Of a DNA stretch of 64,000 nucleotides, positions 40,401 to 47,639 are shown piece after piece. This DNA comes from Sympetrum striolatum (lineage: Eukaryota > Arthropoda > Insecta > Odonata > Libellulidae), in assembly GCA_947579665.1 (NCBI GenBank), contig OX388346.1, positions 91,638,615-91,702,614 on the forward strand, written 5' to 3'. The notes beneath the pieces were generated by a model. That model was not told the DNA's origin, ran no database searches, and saw only the letters and a program-made list of their open reading frames with translations. Numbering within the stretch: position 1 is the first letter of the stretch; each line of letters opens with the position of its first letter. Made by a program: the position numbers and the translations under genes.

Positions 40401-43022
40401 AGGGTTTACTTACATGAGAGAATCCTCCACTGTTAAAATTTCTATTGCTTTTCTCTACAATCCATGGAAATAAAGTATGTATAAATGGATGGATATTATT
40501 TTATATCTTTCATAGGAATTGATATAATACTACCTCCAGAAATAATTATTATATTCTCAACAGGATCTGAAAAATTCAATAATTATTATTATTAGGGGTC
40601 TTTATTATAGATGAGATTGAGACTAAAAAGTCTCCTCTTCCATCTAACCTGTCATTAAGTTGTTGCATTTATATAATTATATTACATGTATCAATGAAAC
40701 TTAGAGGAAAATAGAATAAAATGTAAGAAGGGATTTCGGATGTAAAATCAAACCTAAGAAAAGCTTAGGAAAACATATCCGCTGCAGAAACACCCACAAA
40801 GAAGGGAGGTGTGAAAAACCTTCACAAACCTACCGATAGCAAAAACTAAAAGACTTTAAAGAAAACAATGTACATATAACCTGGAAAATTACAAGAAATG
40901 TTAGAGACATATCAAAACAAATAATGAGAATTGATAAAAAATGAAATGCAGAGAATACAGTAAGTAGATGCATACACTTGTGATAAAAAATATGACTGAA
41001 CTAGAAAAAAGCAAAATAAAACAAGATCAATCCAAAATAACGCTCTACAATAATTATATAAGAGAGTTAAAATCATGATTTAGGCATAAACAATAATCTA
41101 AAGTTAATATTATGGAAATACAAAATAGGAAAAAAAGAAAAGTTTATACTAGATCAGGGGCGTAGCTACCGCTGTATCAATTATACGGGGCCCCCGGGCC
41201 ACTTGGGCCCCCAACGTGCGCAAGCAAAAATTAATAAAAACTTCCCAAATGTGTCTATAGAGGCAGAAACTTTAGAAAAACTAAATTCATCATCAGCTAT
41301 AAATGATATAATAAATCAGTTTGCCGAAAAAAAAGCAAAGAGAGTGTATATTTAATTTGAATTGTTTGTAAAAATTTCGGAAAAAGTAACAGATAGATAA
41401 TTATGATGAATGAATATTTCTTTTAATTTTATGCAAACATTTTTTTTTCTTTTGTGAGAAATCTTTACCCTTCCTAAGGGCCCCCAAAAAAAATTTTATA
41501 CGGGGCCCCGCCAAGGCACACTACGCCACTGTACTAGATGTAAACTGTAGTACCAAAAACGAACAAAATATTCCAAAGTAAAGAAAGAAGTTTGAAGTAT
41601 TGTTCCATGCAGCATCAAAAAAAATAAAAACGAATTCGACTTATGGTAAAATTCTTGTAGTAAAATGCTCTGTAGGCATTTTCAAATAGTCTCAAAAGTC
41701 TTCACAGAGATATTCATTACTATAGTATGGATACCTACATGAACTAAATTATATGAATGATTTAAATTGCCACTATAATTCAATTATGATAAATATAGAT
41801 ATAAAAAAATTAGGCAAATTGTTCACATTTAAGCTTATAATAAATATTAATAAACTTGTATGCTTCTAGTAGATAAGGGCTACCATATTCAGAAGTTTAT
41901 GAATAAGGTAACTCATCAAATTCTGCTTCTTCTCCTCAATAATATTTATCACCACCATCTGAAGTAAATAAATGTAAAAATTTTAGCTTCATATTTATAT
42001 GTAATGCTTAGAATATGCATTTAATGAACAAAGACAATTCCTTCCCTACTTTTGGAGTATTTCTATATTTTGGTTATCAGAACATATCCTCTACAAAAGT
42101 ACATTTTTCTTTTCATTTAATTTTCTTCTATCCTTTTATTGCTCTTGAAGCATTCAAAATGCAACTTGTATCAAACTATTACTATTTCTGCATGTTTTAA
42201 TAATTTTAAAATTGAAAAGGGAATTGGCCATAACCATAAACTTAGGGATCGAAATATTTTTGTTCAAGTTTGCCACATCTTCCAATGCAAAGTCACGTGA
42301 ACTCACAAAAGTCTAAGTCTAAGTTAAAGTCGATTTAAGTAAAGCATTCCAAATATTCCTAATAAACTATTAGCATACTTTCTAAATTATCATAGGTTCA
42401 AATCTACTTTTCTAATAACGAGCTAAAAGGTCAGATTTTTATTTATGTTAAGTAAACTTTCTCATAACAATTGTCATGAAGTTCTATAAATATTTGATAT
42501 TCCAAGCTGTATATCAATTACAGAACAGTTTACTTCTAACTACTGCTAAGTTTTTGAACTACTTAGTAAACCAAAAAGAAATTGTTTCATTATAAATAAG
42601 TAATCACACAGGTTTGGGTAAATAACATAAAAGAGAGAAAAAGGGGTCTTAAACTAAACCAATTTGAATTTCAAAAAGAATAACCACTATCAGAAGATGG
42701 TGAAAAAAATTTCATACAACATGAACTTCCATGGAAAAACGCTTGTATCAGGAATTCAAATAGAATATTTTATGTATCATATGCATTTATGTATCACAGT
42801 GAATTCTGGAATAAACTTAAAAATCAATTAACTCATTTCAGCAGCACCTCCAGTTGCAATGGACTGTGCTCCCTTCCAAATGGATACACATCTGCATGCC
42901 AACAGCAATATGTGCAGAAACGTCTTGTGGCCCTGGATTCAAGTGGAGACCGTCTTTATACAGACGTGTTTTGGTTTCCCCATTGTTGCATTTGCCAAAT
43001 AACCCAGAACAACAATGGCTGA
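8365..43022 (+). CDS. Spaetzle-like secreted cystine-knot ligand of Toll receptors, whole gene
   Basis: The coding sequence is the join of 8365-8549, 18796-18885, 30440-30670, 33843-34064 and 42842-43022 (909 bases, 302 residues plus stop). Every junction has GT/AG borders and every intron is phase 2, so the frame closes exactly. Seen: signal peptide at residues 1-19 (C-L-A cut), N-terminal cysteines 23, 31, 46 and 54, a Pro/Tyr-rich linker at 93-168, a basic cut site REKR at 187-190, and a C-terminal domain at about 191-302 with cysteines 201, 242, 248, 252, 262, 291, 292 and 294. Known of the family: Spaetzle proteins are secreted pro-proteins. The cleaved cystine-knot part dimerises and activates Toll-type receptors in immunity, patterning or neuron survival. 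The knot (GNWMYVV, YVQKRLVAL, FWFPHCCIC) resembles the Spaetzle 3/4/5 (neurotrophin-like) paralogues more than the founding Spaetzle. I lean to Spaetzle 5 but cannot separate the paralogues without a tree, so no symbol is given. Confidence 0.9.
9225..9654. mobile_element. Tigger/pogo-type MITE
   Basis: Terminal inverted repeats start CAGTAGAACTCCAGTTATCC on the left. The right end is the reverse complement of CAGTTGAACTCCAATTATCC. The element is bounded by TA dinucleotides at 9223-9224 and 9655-9656, the target duplication of Tc1/mariner/pogo elements. It is 430 bases with no transposase reading frame, so it is non-autonomous. The CAGT...CTC(C)AGTTATCC termini are typical of Tigger-like families in animals. 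Confidence 0.85.
9750..10205 (+). repeat. Helitron internal unit, copy 1
   Basis: Diverged direct duplicate of 10310-10770. Shared landmarks in the same order are ACCGTTTGCC, AAACTTTGC, GGAAGGA, TTCGAACCA, GATC(G/A)CTCAGAT, the GTAGCAGGCT or GTTGCAGGCT block, and CCGAGCTCATG. A third relative lies at 50.78-51.26 kb. Confidence 0.75.
10310..10770 (+). repeat. Helitron internal unit, copy 2
   Basis: Second copy of the unit at 9750-10205, in the same orientation and order of landmarks. Divergence between the copies is high enough that the duplication appears old, predating or accompanying the origin of this Helitron subfamily. Confidence 0.75.
13620..14040. promoter_or_regulatory. CpG-rich patch inside intron 1, candidate regulatory element
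   Basis: Base composition jumps from AT-rich to CpG-rich, with many CGCG/GCGC steps around 13,760-13,840, an E-box CACGTG at about 13,810, and CTGATC/GATCGG motifs. A 198-residue minus-strand open frame (13425-14021) spans it but has no recognisable domain and is best explained by the low stop density of GC-rich DNA. An intronic enhancer, an alternative promoter or the 5' end of an unseen transcript are all possible. Confidence 0.3.
14663..14780 (+). mobile_element. tRNA-derived SINE (family 1), diverged copy
   Basis: This matches the better copies at 57.4 and 62.5 kb across the B-box (AAAGCGGTCCCGGGTTCGAT), the downstream body (ATGTGAAATTGCC...AGCTGTCAA) and TTTAACAA. The A-box half (TATAGTTAAATTGGGCAGTG) is degraded, and the (ACT)n tail is lost. 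Old insertion in intron 1. Confidence 0.7.
15572..15660 (-). mobile_element. Possible LINE 3' tail
   Basis: On the minus strand, a GC-richer segment with CCACCAGGCCTAATGGCC is followed by an (AAAT)n tail. On the plus strand this reads TATTTATTTATTTATTC and then the GC-rich part. Short GC-richer 3' UTR remnants ending in a short tandem tail are typical of dead non-LTR retrotransposons. No protein part remains. Confidence 0.4.
16672..17299. mobile_element. Non-autonomous hAT-type transposon
   Basis: The element is flanked by an exact 8-bp target duplication, TGCATGGT (16664-16671 and 17300-17307). The ends are CAGGGC... and ...CCGGCCCTG, with similar subterminal GGGCCTC/GAGGCCC blocks on both sides. 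It is 628 bases with no transposase frame. An 8-bp duplication and CAGGG-type ends are diagnostic of the hAT superfamily. Confidence 0.85.
18796..18885 (+). CDS. Spaetzle-like gene, coding exon 2 (pro-domain)
   Basis: This exon completes codon 62 (Leu) and encodes residues 63-91 and two bases of codon 92. The acceptor is TTTATTTCAG and the donor is CCCAG|GTAAC. The sequence HLIQYLIERWGYDYKSLLADES is the amphipathic pro-domain helix that follows the FCE...YP motif in Spaetzle paralogues. At 90 bases and phase 2-2, it could be skipped without changing frame. Confidence 0.88.
25770..25930 (-). mobile_element. tRNA-derived SINE (family 2), minus strand
   Basis: Reading the minus strand from about 25930, a tRNA-like head starts GGCCTCAGTGGCGTAGTG. 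It has an A-box (TGGCGTAGTGTTTAGC) and, at normal spacing, a decayed B-box (GGGTTAAAATCGC). A non-tRNA body (AATAGTGAGAGTAG) follows to about 25770. This is a different head from family 1. The B-box has lost GTTCGA, so it is probably silent. Confidence 0.6.
26890..27965 (+). repeat. (CA)n-bearing interspersed repeat, copy A, full length
   Basis: The copy starts AATCTGATGTGGCCAGCACA then TGACTTTCTCCAT. It contains two tandem diverged units (each with ACTTCCGGTTTATCAG, ATGGAGATATTTTGAAAACC and TTACTCCAAAAACTAATCAA), then a long (CA)n tract at about 27766-27822. It ends in a hairpin-forming ACTTTCTCTATA...TATGGAGAAAGT. The two ends share ACTTTCTCCATRTA in inverted orientation. Copies B (34.14 kb) and C (53.48 kb, inverted) share this order. 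No protein is recognised; the open frames across (CA)n are artefacts. Confidence 0.75.
27760..27835. repeat. (CA)n microsatellite
   Basis: Nearly pure CA dinucleotide repeat with a few ATACACA interruptions at both edges. It is an intrinsic part of the surrounding interspersed repeat, because (CA)n or (GT)n occupies the same place in the other two copies. Confidence 0.95.
30440..30670 (+). CDS. Spaetzle-like gene, coding exon 3 (Pro/Tyr-rich linker)
   Basis: This exon encodes residues 93-168 plus split codons for Arg92 and Arg169. It is rich in Pro, Tyr and His, with YHPYHYTP and YYPPPP runs. There is one possible N-glycosylation sequon (Asn126-Ala-Ser). It ends SEDWWS. It is clearly GC-richer than its introns. 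The acceptor is ATTCAACAG and the donor is TCTAG|GTGAGA. A proline-rich, poorly ordered spacer between pro-domain and cleavage site is usual in Spaetzle paralogues. At 231 bases and phase 2-2, it could be skipped in frame. Confidence 0.88.
30671..33842 (+). other. Intron 3 of the Spaetzle-like gene (3.2 kb, phase 2)
   Basis: The intron runs from GTGAGA to TACTTTTTAG. It is strongly AT-rich. I see no transposon termini, no tRNA-like box and no recognisable protein, which makes it the cleanest intron of the gene. Confidence 0.85.
33843..34064 (+). CDS. Spaetzle-like gene, coding exon 4 (cleavage site and first half of cystine knot)
   Basis: This exon encodes residues 170-242 plus split codons 169 and 243. 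Two basic cut sites are visible. R169-F-S-R172 (RxxR) is created across the exon 3/4 junction, and R187-E-K-R190 is a full RxKR furin consensus. The knot then starts at Cys201 (KLCPTNFQYIMPKAAL), continues NNRGNWMYVVN, and ends SETC at Cys242. Cleavage after Arg190 would release a 112-residue mature ligand, close to the roughly 106 residues of classical Spaetzle. The acceptor is TTTTTAG and the donor is GCGC|GTAAGT. Confidence 0.92.
34140..34622 (+). repeat. (CA)n-bearing interspersed repeat, copy B, 5'-truncated
   Basis: This begins inside the second unit (ATGTTAAATACAAAAGTTATAG). It runs through GGAGATATTTTGAAAACCGG, CAACTCTGACAGCACACA and (CA)n with CTCACA interruptions at about 34414-34490, and ends in the same ACTTTCTCTATACTTCG...GGAGAAAGTAAAA hairpin end as copy A. 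It lacks the left end and first unit. Confidence 0.75.
37411..38375. mobile_element. Pogo/Tigger-like DNA element
   Basis: The left end reads AGTAGAAGTCTGTTATAACA. The right end, reversed, reads CAGTAAAAGTCTGTTATAAT. Both then have AGAGTTG-type subterminal sequence. The right end is followed by TA (38376-38377); the left TA is eroded. It is about 965 bases and I see no intact transposase. The CAGTNNAAGTCTGTTATAA ends are typical of pogo-like families. Confidence 0.6.
39349..39477 (+). mobile_element. tRNA-derived SINE (family 1), full-length but diverged
   Basis: This starts GGCTGCAGATAGCC and has an A-box region (GATAGCCAGGTGCACATTGC). The B-box is AAGTTCAATTCC. The acceptor-like AGAGCCC is followed by the family body ending AGCTGTCAATGTACTTTTAA and an (ACT)n tail. 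B-box substitutions suggest loss of Pol III activity. Confidence 0.75.
39952..40030. repeat. Perfect 29-bp-arm hairpin
   Basis: The left arm is 39952-39980 (TAGATTGAGTCACAATATAC...AGCAC). The right arm, 40002-40030, is its exact reverse complement. The 21-base spacer contains a nested AAAGTT/AACTTT stem. No mismatches were seen in the arms. Neighbouring bases do not pair. Confidence 0.9.
41156..41531. mobile_element. hAT-type MITE with exact 8-bp duplication
   Basis: The target duplication is TACTAGAT at 41148-41155 and 41532-41539. The ends are CAGGGGCGTAG... and ...CTACGCCACTG. Subterminal GGGGCCCCCGGGCC-type sequence lies on both sides (ATACGGGGCCCC near each end), giving a GC-rich rim around an AT-rich core. 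It is 376 bases with no coding sequence. The intact duplication suggests a fairly recent insertion into intron 4. Confidence 0.9.
42842..43022 (+). CDS. Spaetzle-like gene, coding exon 5 (second half of cystine knot and stop)
   Basis: This exon completes codon 243 and encodes residues 244-302, stop TGA at 43020-43022. The knot cysteines are 248, 252, 262, 291, 292 and 294, with the family motifs CSLPNGYTSAC, YVQKRLVALD and FWFPHCCICQI. The C-terminus is a short polar tail (TQNNNG). The CC-x-C ending is shared across Spaetzle proteins and supplies the intrachain knot and the intersubunit bridge. The acceptor is CTCATTTCAG. Confidence 0.93.
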
Positions 43023-43151
43023 GAGGCAAGAATAACATATCTTCAAAATACTGATGAATCAATGACCAAATAGGAAATCTCTCAGAATGCTAGATGATTG
43101 AATTGACTCTCTCATTTTCCTCATCGATTTGATGAAGAGATTGTGCTCAAT

Positions 43152-43157
43152 AATAAA
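43152..43157 (+). other. Candidate polyadenylation signal of the Spaetzle-like gene
   Basis: AATAAA, 130 bases after the stop codon. A second, weaker option is ATTAAA at about 43798, so a longer 3' UTR is possible. Confidence 0.5.
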
Positions 43158-43159
43158 CT

Positions 43160-44930
43160 TTAGGGAAGATTAGTCCTGGAGACTTAGAGTGGATATTTAA
43201 TGATTTTAGTGTAAGATAATTGTTTACATATGCACAGAAATTATGCAGATTGGAATTTCGATGAGGAATGTTGTCCATAAATTCTGTTATATGACACAAC
43301 GCTCAAGAACATTAACAAGGATGTTTGCCCCTCTTTAACAGTGGGAATAGAAATTATGAGTATCCCCTCCATTGGGTAATGAAAGTCTTGGAAATCAATG
43401 TGATTATTCATGGCACTGAAGACTTTAAAACATTGAAAGATGTTGTGTTCATTCCATCAGTCATTCTTCCTTCAATGATTATGTTGTTGTACTTAAAGTT
43501 TGTTCCTCTATGTAATGTGTGTAAAAAACATTCTTAAATCCCAAAGAAGAGTGTCTTGATCTCATTCATCAATGTTTCCAGTGAATCAGACCAATTCATG
43601 TTACCTCAGAAAACATGTACCCATTTTAGAGATTATTTCACTTTTTAAAGGGTAAACATTTTTGACATTTGTTTTATTTACACTTAGAAAAAATATATTA
43701 TAAGGTAGTTTTACTTGTACTTATGATTTTGGAAATAGGAATGTAGAACATTAATTATTCTGTCATTACAATTTATATAACTACCCCATAATGTCCATTA
43801 AAGACTTTATTTAATTCAATTTAGTTTTTAATTAAGGTTATGGAAGTGAAGATAAGGTGAGAGCAGAAAAATTTTGAATTTGTGTTGGAGCCATCCTTTT
43901 TCTTTGGTTTCATAACTTACAAATATAACTTGATTTCACCTCTTCTTTTGAAGTTAGGGATTGGACTAACTTTGGAGACTAACCTTGGAGTAATTCAAAG
44001 GGTGAATACAATAATTAAAGAACTAAGGTAGAAAAACTACAAATTGAAGACAAAAATGAAGCTGATAATATTGGGAAGTGATATTAAACATAAATTATTG
44101 TATATTTTACTTCAAGCGTAGCAAAGATAAGGTCATCATGAAATTCGTACATGAGGAAGTAAAATAGTAAGTAGTTGACATGATTAATGAGTAAATTATG
44201 ATTTTGCTTCTTAAATGTGCTCTTACTCAATACACGATACTAGAGAATTATAATAAACATTTCTCTTTATGATAATTCCTTTATATTTTTCAACATTAAA
44301 TCATACAGTATTAATGAAATCTTCGGTAATAAACATATTCTCACAATATGCACTTTCAAACTCCACGACTCATCGCAAAACCAAAATGTAATTGGCAATT
44401 ACATTTTATTTTGTTAAGTTCTACATCGTGAGTCAATGGGCAACATCACCTTCGTCGCCTAAAATGCTACACTTCGTAATGTGTAATCAAAATTTTGGTG
44501 AAACAAACACTTGCCCGTTTTCAAAGATAGTATATGATACTAGGAAAATATCACCTGAATATCCAGTGTATTATGTTTGGTCTTACTTGCAAAAACTGAT
44601 AAGCCTACAACAAAATAATCAAAGGAGATGTATTTAAATAACATGCCAGTCACGCCATATTTATCCTCTACGCCTAACCTATAACGCCTATAACCCATTA
44701 ATACTACAAGAGCTACAAGCGGCTACAAGGCTAAAAAACAATAACGCAACGATTAGAGGTGAGAGGACTTTTCGACAAGTATTAAGCAACTAAAAGGGCG
44801 CAAATTCAAGAAAAGTCATACCGTACATCAATTTACGTGCAAGCAGCTTAAAAATTTCATCGATAATACAGTAAAGATGAGTCTACAATTAAGTAATACA
44901 CAGTAGCAGCAGTGCTTCGGCTGTTAATGA
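43160..44930. other. 3' flank of the Spaetzle-like gene, no gene recognised
   Basis: AT-rich sequence that could hold an extended 3' UTR up to about 43.8 kb. Short open frames (43325-43537 and 44392-44637 plus) have no recognisable domain. Confidence 0.5.
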
Positions 44931-44941
44931 TGCTATCTTCG

Positions 44942-45190
44942 CAGGGACGGATCCAGGGGGGTGGTCCTGGGGGTCCGGACCCCCCCCGAAATATCACTTG
45001 TGCCTATTTTTCGAAAATGAAACTCAAATAACGCAAATAAACACGCAATTTAATAAGCAATCACTAGCGAAAATATTCGAAATTGTCTAACACCATTCTA
45101 ACGTCACGTTTTGCGAAAGCCGAAATGTCTTTTATTTTTAAATTTTTTGCTCGGACCCCCCCCCAAAATTTTTCTCTAGATCCGTTCCTG
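44942..45190. mobile_element. Short hAT-type MITE with exact 8-bp duplication
   Basis: The target duplication is TATCTTCG at 44934-44941 and 45191-45198. The terminal repeats are CAGGGACGGATCCAG... and ...CTAGATCCGTTCCTG, each followed inward by runs of C or G (GGACCCCCCCC on both sides). It is 249 bases with no coding capacity. Confidence 0.9.
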
Positions 45191-45537
45191 TATCTTCGGA
45201 AACTGTAGAAGCACATTGCATCAGCGTATCTATGAAAACAGACTGATGAGAATTTGGAATAATTACGCTGATTTCAAGTTGATGCTCACTGATATTTACA
45301 TGGGTTTCGGTAATCGTATGGCTTAATTTCACATGAAGCATCCTTACGTAAATTTTTTCTGGTAAATTTATGTGAGAAGATAGGAATGGTGCGGTGCAGT
45401 GCCTTACTTTAACTTGTGATTTTGATGTTATCATGAGATCGGATCCACCAGCAGATCATTTTTCTTCGGCTGCTCATTTCAACCCCATTTTTGAATAACA
45501 ATTTTCTTCCTCGTTCATGTATCCAAAGGGCTCCAGC

Positions 45538-45570
45538 GGCTCCAGCATAGACATGCGGATAGCGCTTTTA
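45538..45570 (+). mobile_element. tRNA-derived SINE (family 1), 5' half split by piggyBac
   Basis: GGCTCC...ATAGACATGCGGATAGCG matches the tRNA-like A-box half of the full SINE at 57.38 kb (GGCTCC, GATAGTCATGTGGACAGCG). It is cut at 45570, where piggyBac begins. The matching 3' half resumes at 47590. Confidence 0.7.
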
Positions 45571-46049
45571 CACTAGAACTACCGATGGAGTCATTTTGAC
45601 TCCTCGCGAGTTTTATTTGACTGTTCTGACTAAAAGTTTCAGAATTCTGGCTTGAGATTCGGTGACTTTTACTAATTCTTGGCACAAAAGAAGGCTTTGC
45701 GATTAAAATAGTTTTTGATGAAAAATAGTACTTATTTTTCAAAATTTACCTTCGACAACCAAAGGGAGTCAAAATGACTCCCTACTATATTTTGCTAGTC
45801 TTTTCGCCAAATAGTAATATATGTTCAAGTTTTTATTTTTTTATGTTTATAATTGTTATTATGCAATTGTTGGCTTAAAACTATAATTATTATTCTTTTT
45901 TGAAAACATTTGCGAGATTAAAATGTTTGCATCCGGCGGTTGTTTTTAGAAGATTAAATACAGCCACTGCCGCATAAAAGCATACTCTTCTGCTAGGCGC
46001 TATGATAAAACCGACTTCTAACATGGCGTTACCGTAGCGCCTCGTTTTT

Positions 46050-46196
46050 GTCGTTATATAGCGTCCTTTCCAATTACGTGATCGCTTCAGGCGCAGACAT
46101 AGCACGGTTGGACGTTAAATAGCGCCGGAGAGGTGCTACCAGCCGATGCGTAATCGCGAGGGGCGCTATATAGCGATTTGACGCTATATAACGTCA
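46050..46196. repeat. Repeated AT-centred palindromes inside the piggyBac left arm
   Basis: Four related motifs occur in 147 bases: CGTTATATAGCGTC (46052), CGTTAAATAGCGCC (46113), GGCGCTATATAGCG (46162) and GACGCTATATAACGTC (46180-46195). They are far more alike than chance would give in this composition and sit between the terminus and the transposase start. Clustered subterminal repeats of this kind can be protein-binding sites. Their role here is inference. Confidence 0.6.
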
Positions 46197-46354
46197 AAAT
46201 CGATACGTTATGAGTTACGTGATTAGCCTACAGGCCGCGCGCCGCACATGACAATCGTGCGCTGCCCTTGATTTGGATTAGTGAATCCAGTGAACTCTAT
46301 AGTGGACTGTACAACTCCTATGAAGTACGACCTTCATTTTTCCTGACTGGCAAT

Positions 46355-46798
46355 ATGGCTAGAATAATTAGGCTAAAGCCTGATGAAATCCTTTCTATTT
46401 TGCACTCAATACCAGAAGGTGATTCGGAATGCAAAACGGTCAAAAAGATCATTTCCACTCTGACGATGACGAAGATTTTATTCCTCAAAAAAATTCTACT
46501 GAGTCTGAGGATTCGGACGAAAACAGCAATCCTACAGGCCGAGAACTAAAACAATCAACAAAACAAGGAAAAATTGCCTCTTCGACAGATGACTGAGGTG
46601 GTGAAGATGATGGAGGAAATACAACCACAGTAGGTTATGATGACTCTCCAGGTACGCTTATGTCAGCTGGTGGATTTCAATAGAAACTGCTGAAGATTGT
46701 AGAACACTTACCTGGTAGTCGTGCAAACCAAAACATTCTTAGAGAAGCGCCTGGACCTACAAGACACGTGAGAAAAAATATAGCAGCTTAATGATATA
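46355..46798 (+). pseudogene. piggyBac transposase, N-terminal fragment (frameshifted)
   Basis: ATG at 46355 opens MARIIRLKPDEILSILHSIP. A frameshift near 46440 moves the reading to the next frame, where the acidic stretch DDDEDFIPQ...ESEDSDENS typical of piggyBac N-termini follows. After two in-frame stops come the family motif LPGSRANQNILREAPGPTRH and VRKN. It ends abruptly at about 46798, where ND1 sequence starts. The DDBD and first catalytic region that should follow are absent. Confidence 0.8.
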
Positions 46799-47095
46799 AT
46801 TTTATTATTGTTAGAGGGACTTATTTTATTTATTTGTGTTCTTGTTGGAGTTGCTTTTTTAACGTTACTGGAACGTAAGGTATTGGGGTATATTCAAATT
46901 CGTAAGGGCCCAAATAAGGTAGGATATTGTGGGGTTGTTCAACCTTTTTCTGATGCTATCAAGCTATTTACTAAGCAGCAGACTTTTCCTGTAACATCAA
47001 ATTATTTACCTTATTATTTTTCTCCTGTATTTAGTTTATTTATTTCTTTATTAATTTGATCTATTATGCCTTTCTATTTTGGCTTATATAGTTTT
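46799..47095 (+). pseudogene. ND1: Nuclear copy of mitochondrial ND1 (NUMT)
   Basis: Translated with the invertebrate mitochondrial code, this gives about 99 residues of the start of NADH dehydrogenase subunit 1: [20 protein letters not shown], then [25 protein letters not shown] and [14 protein letters not shown]. The only apparent stop (TGA at 47057-47059) is Trp in that code and falls where ND1 has Trp. The frame is otherwise unbroken, so the transfer is fairly recent or little decayed. Complex I function is not possible here: the fragment lacks about two thirds of the protein and sits inside a transposon. The right end is placed within about 10 bases. Confidence 0.92.
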
Positions 47096-47396
47096 GAATT
47101 ACTTACTTATTTCAGTCAAACTCGCTGAACAGCTTAAAAACCAGGGTACTAGCATTGTAGGAACGGTGAATAAAAAAATACCAAAAGTGATCAAATCCAT
47201 GAAAGAAAAATTGTATAACTCTAAACTTTTTAGAAACGATGATATCACACTTTCTGTATATCAAGGTAAACCAAACAAGAATGTCATAATTCTTAGTTCC
47301 ATCCAGCCCGATGTCGACGTTCCTACTGATACATGTACTCGGCGATGGCCTATCCACTTGTTTGAAAATACGCTAGACAGCGGGTATAAATTATAA
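47096..47396 (+). pseudogene. piggyBac transposase, catalytic-core and C-terminal fragments
   Basis: The frame resumes with NYLLISVKLAEQL, corresponding to the (D)NFFTS..LA..L region of the piggyBac DDE domain. It continues GTSIVGTVNK, KNVIILSSIQPDVDVPT, then jumps to TRRWPIHLFENTLD, the C-terminal motif. The GVDxxD region with the last catalytic Asp is missing between those two parts, so there is a second internal deletion. The stop is at 47394-47396. Confidence 0.85.
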
Positions 47397-47589
47397 AATT
47401 AATATTAATAAAAAAATACATCATTTTTTTAAAACCATGTTTGAACAATCACAATAATACACAAAAATGATAAAATAAAGCAATGTATAGATAAAAGCAG
47501 AGATAAACGGCAAAAATGAACAATAATAAGGTAGGAGTCAAAATGCCTCCATTTGGTAGTTCTAGGGGGGGTGTCCGGTATTCCTAGTG

Positions 47590-47635
47590 TTCAGCTTTGG
47601 CGAAAGCGGTCCCGAGTTCGATATTTACTAAAATG
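47590..47635 (+). mobile_element. tRNA-derived SINE (family 1), 3' half split by piggyBac
   Basis: CTTTGGCGAAAGCGGTCCCG and AGTTCGAT match the anticodon-arm to B-box part of the SINE at 57.4 kb. Together with 45538-45570 it restores the order of one SINE interrupted by the piggyBac element. The body after the B-box is quickly lost. Confidence 0.7.
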
Positions 47636-47639
47636 CACA

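Larger units (their letters stand above)
34065..42841 (+). other. Intron 4 of the Spaetzle-like gene (8.8 kb, phase 2)
   Basis: The intron runs from GTAAGT to CTCATTTCAG. It contains repeat copy B, a pogo-like element, a tRNA-SINE, a 29-bp-arm perfect hairpin and an hAT MITE (listed separately). The rest is AT-rich DNA without a recognisable gene. Confidence 0.85.
45571..47589 (+). mobile_element. piggyBac-family transposon, internally deleted, carrying mitochondrial DNA
   Basis: The ends are CACTAGAACTACCGATGG and, on the right, the reverse complement of CACTAGGAATACCGGACA. Subterminal GGAGTCATTTTGACTCC-type palindromes lie at both ends. The flanks TTTA (45567-45570) and TTCA (47590-47593) are plausible decayed copies of the TTAA target. 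Inside is a broken piggyBac transposase. It has an N-terminal piece, then a NUMT, then part of the catalytic domain, and finally the C-terminal TRRWP motif after a second deletion. It cannot move by itself. The element interrupts a tRNA-SINE. Confidence 0.85.

Noticed and set aside
46808..47059. A nuclear-encoded membrane protein of 83 residues
   Set aside because: It is mitochondrial ND1. The frame goes on past the TGA under the mitochondrial code and sits between transposase pieces.
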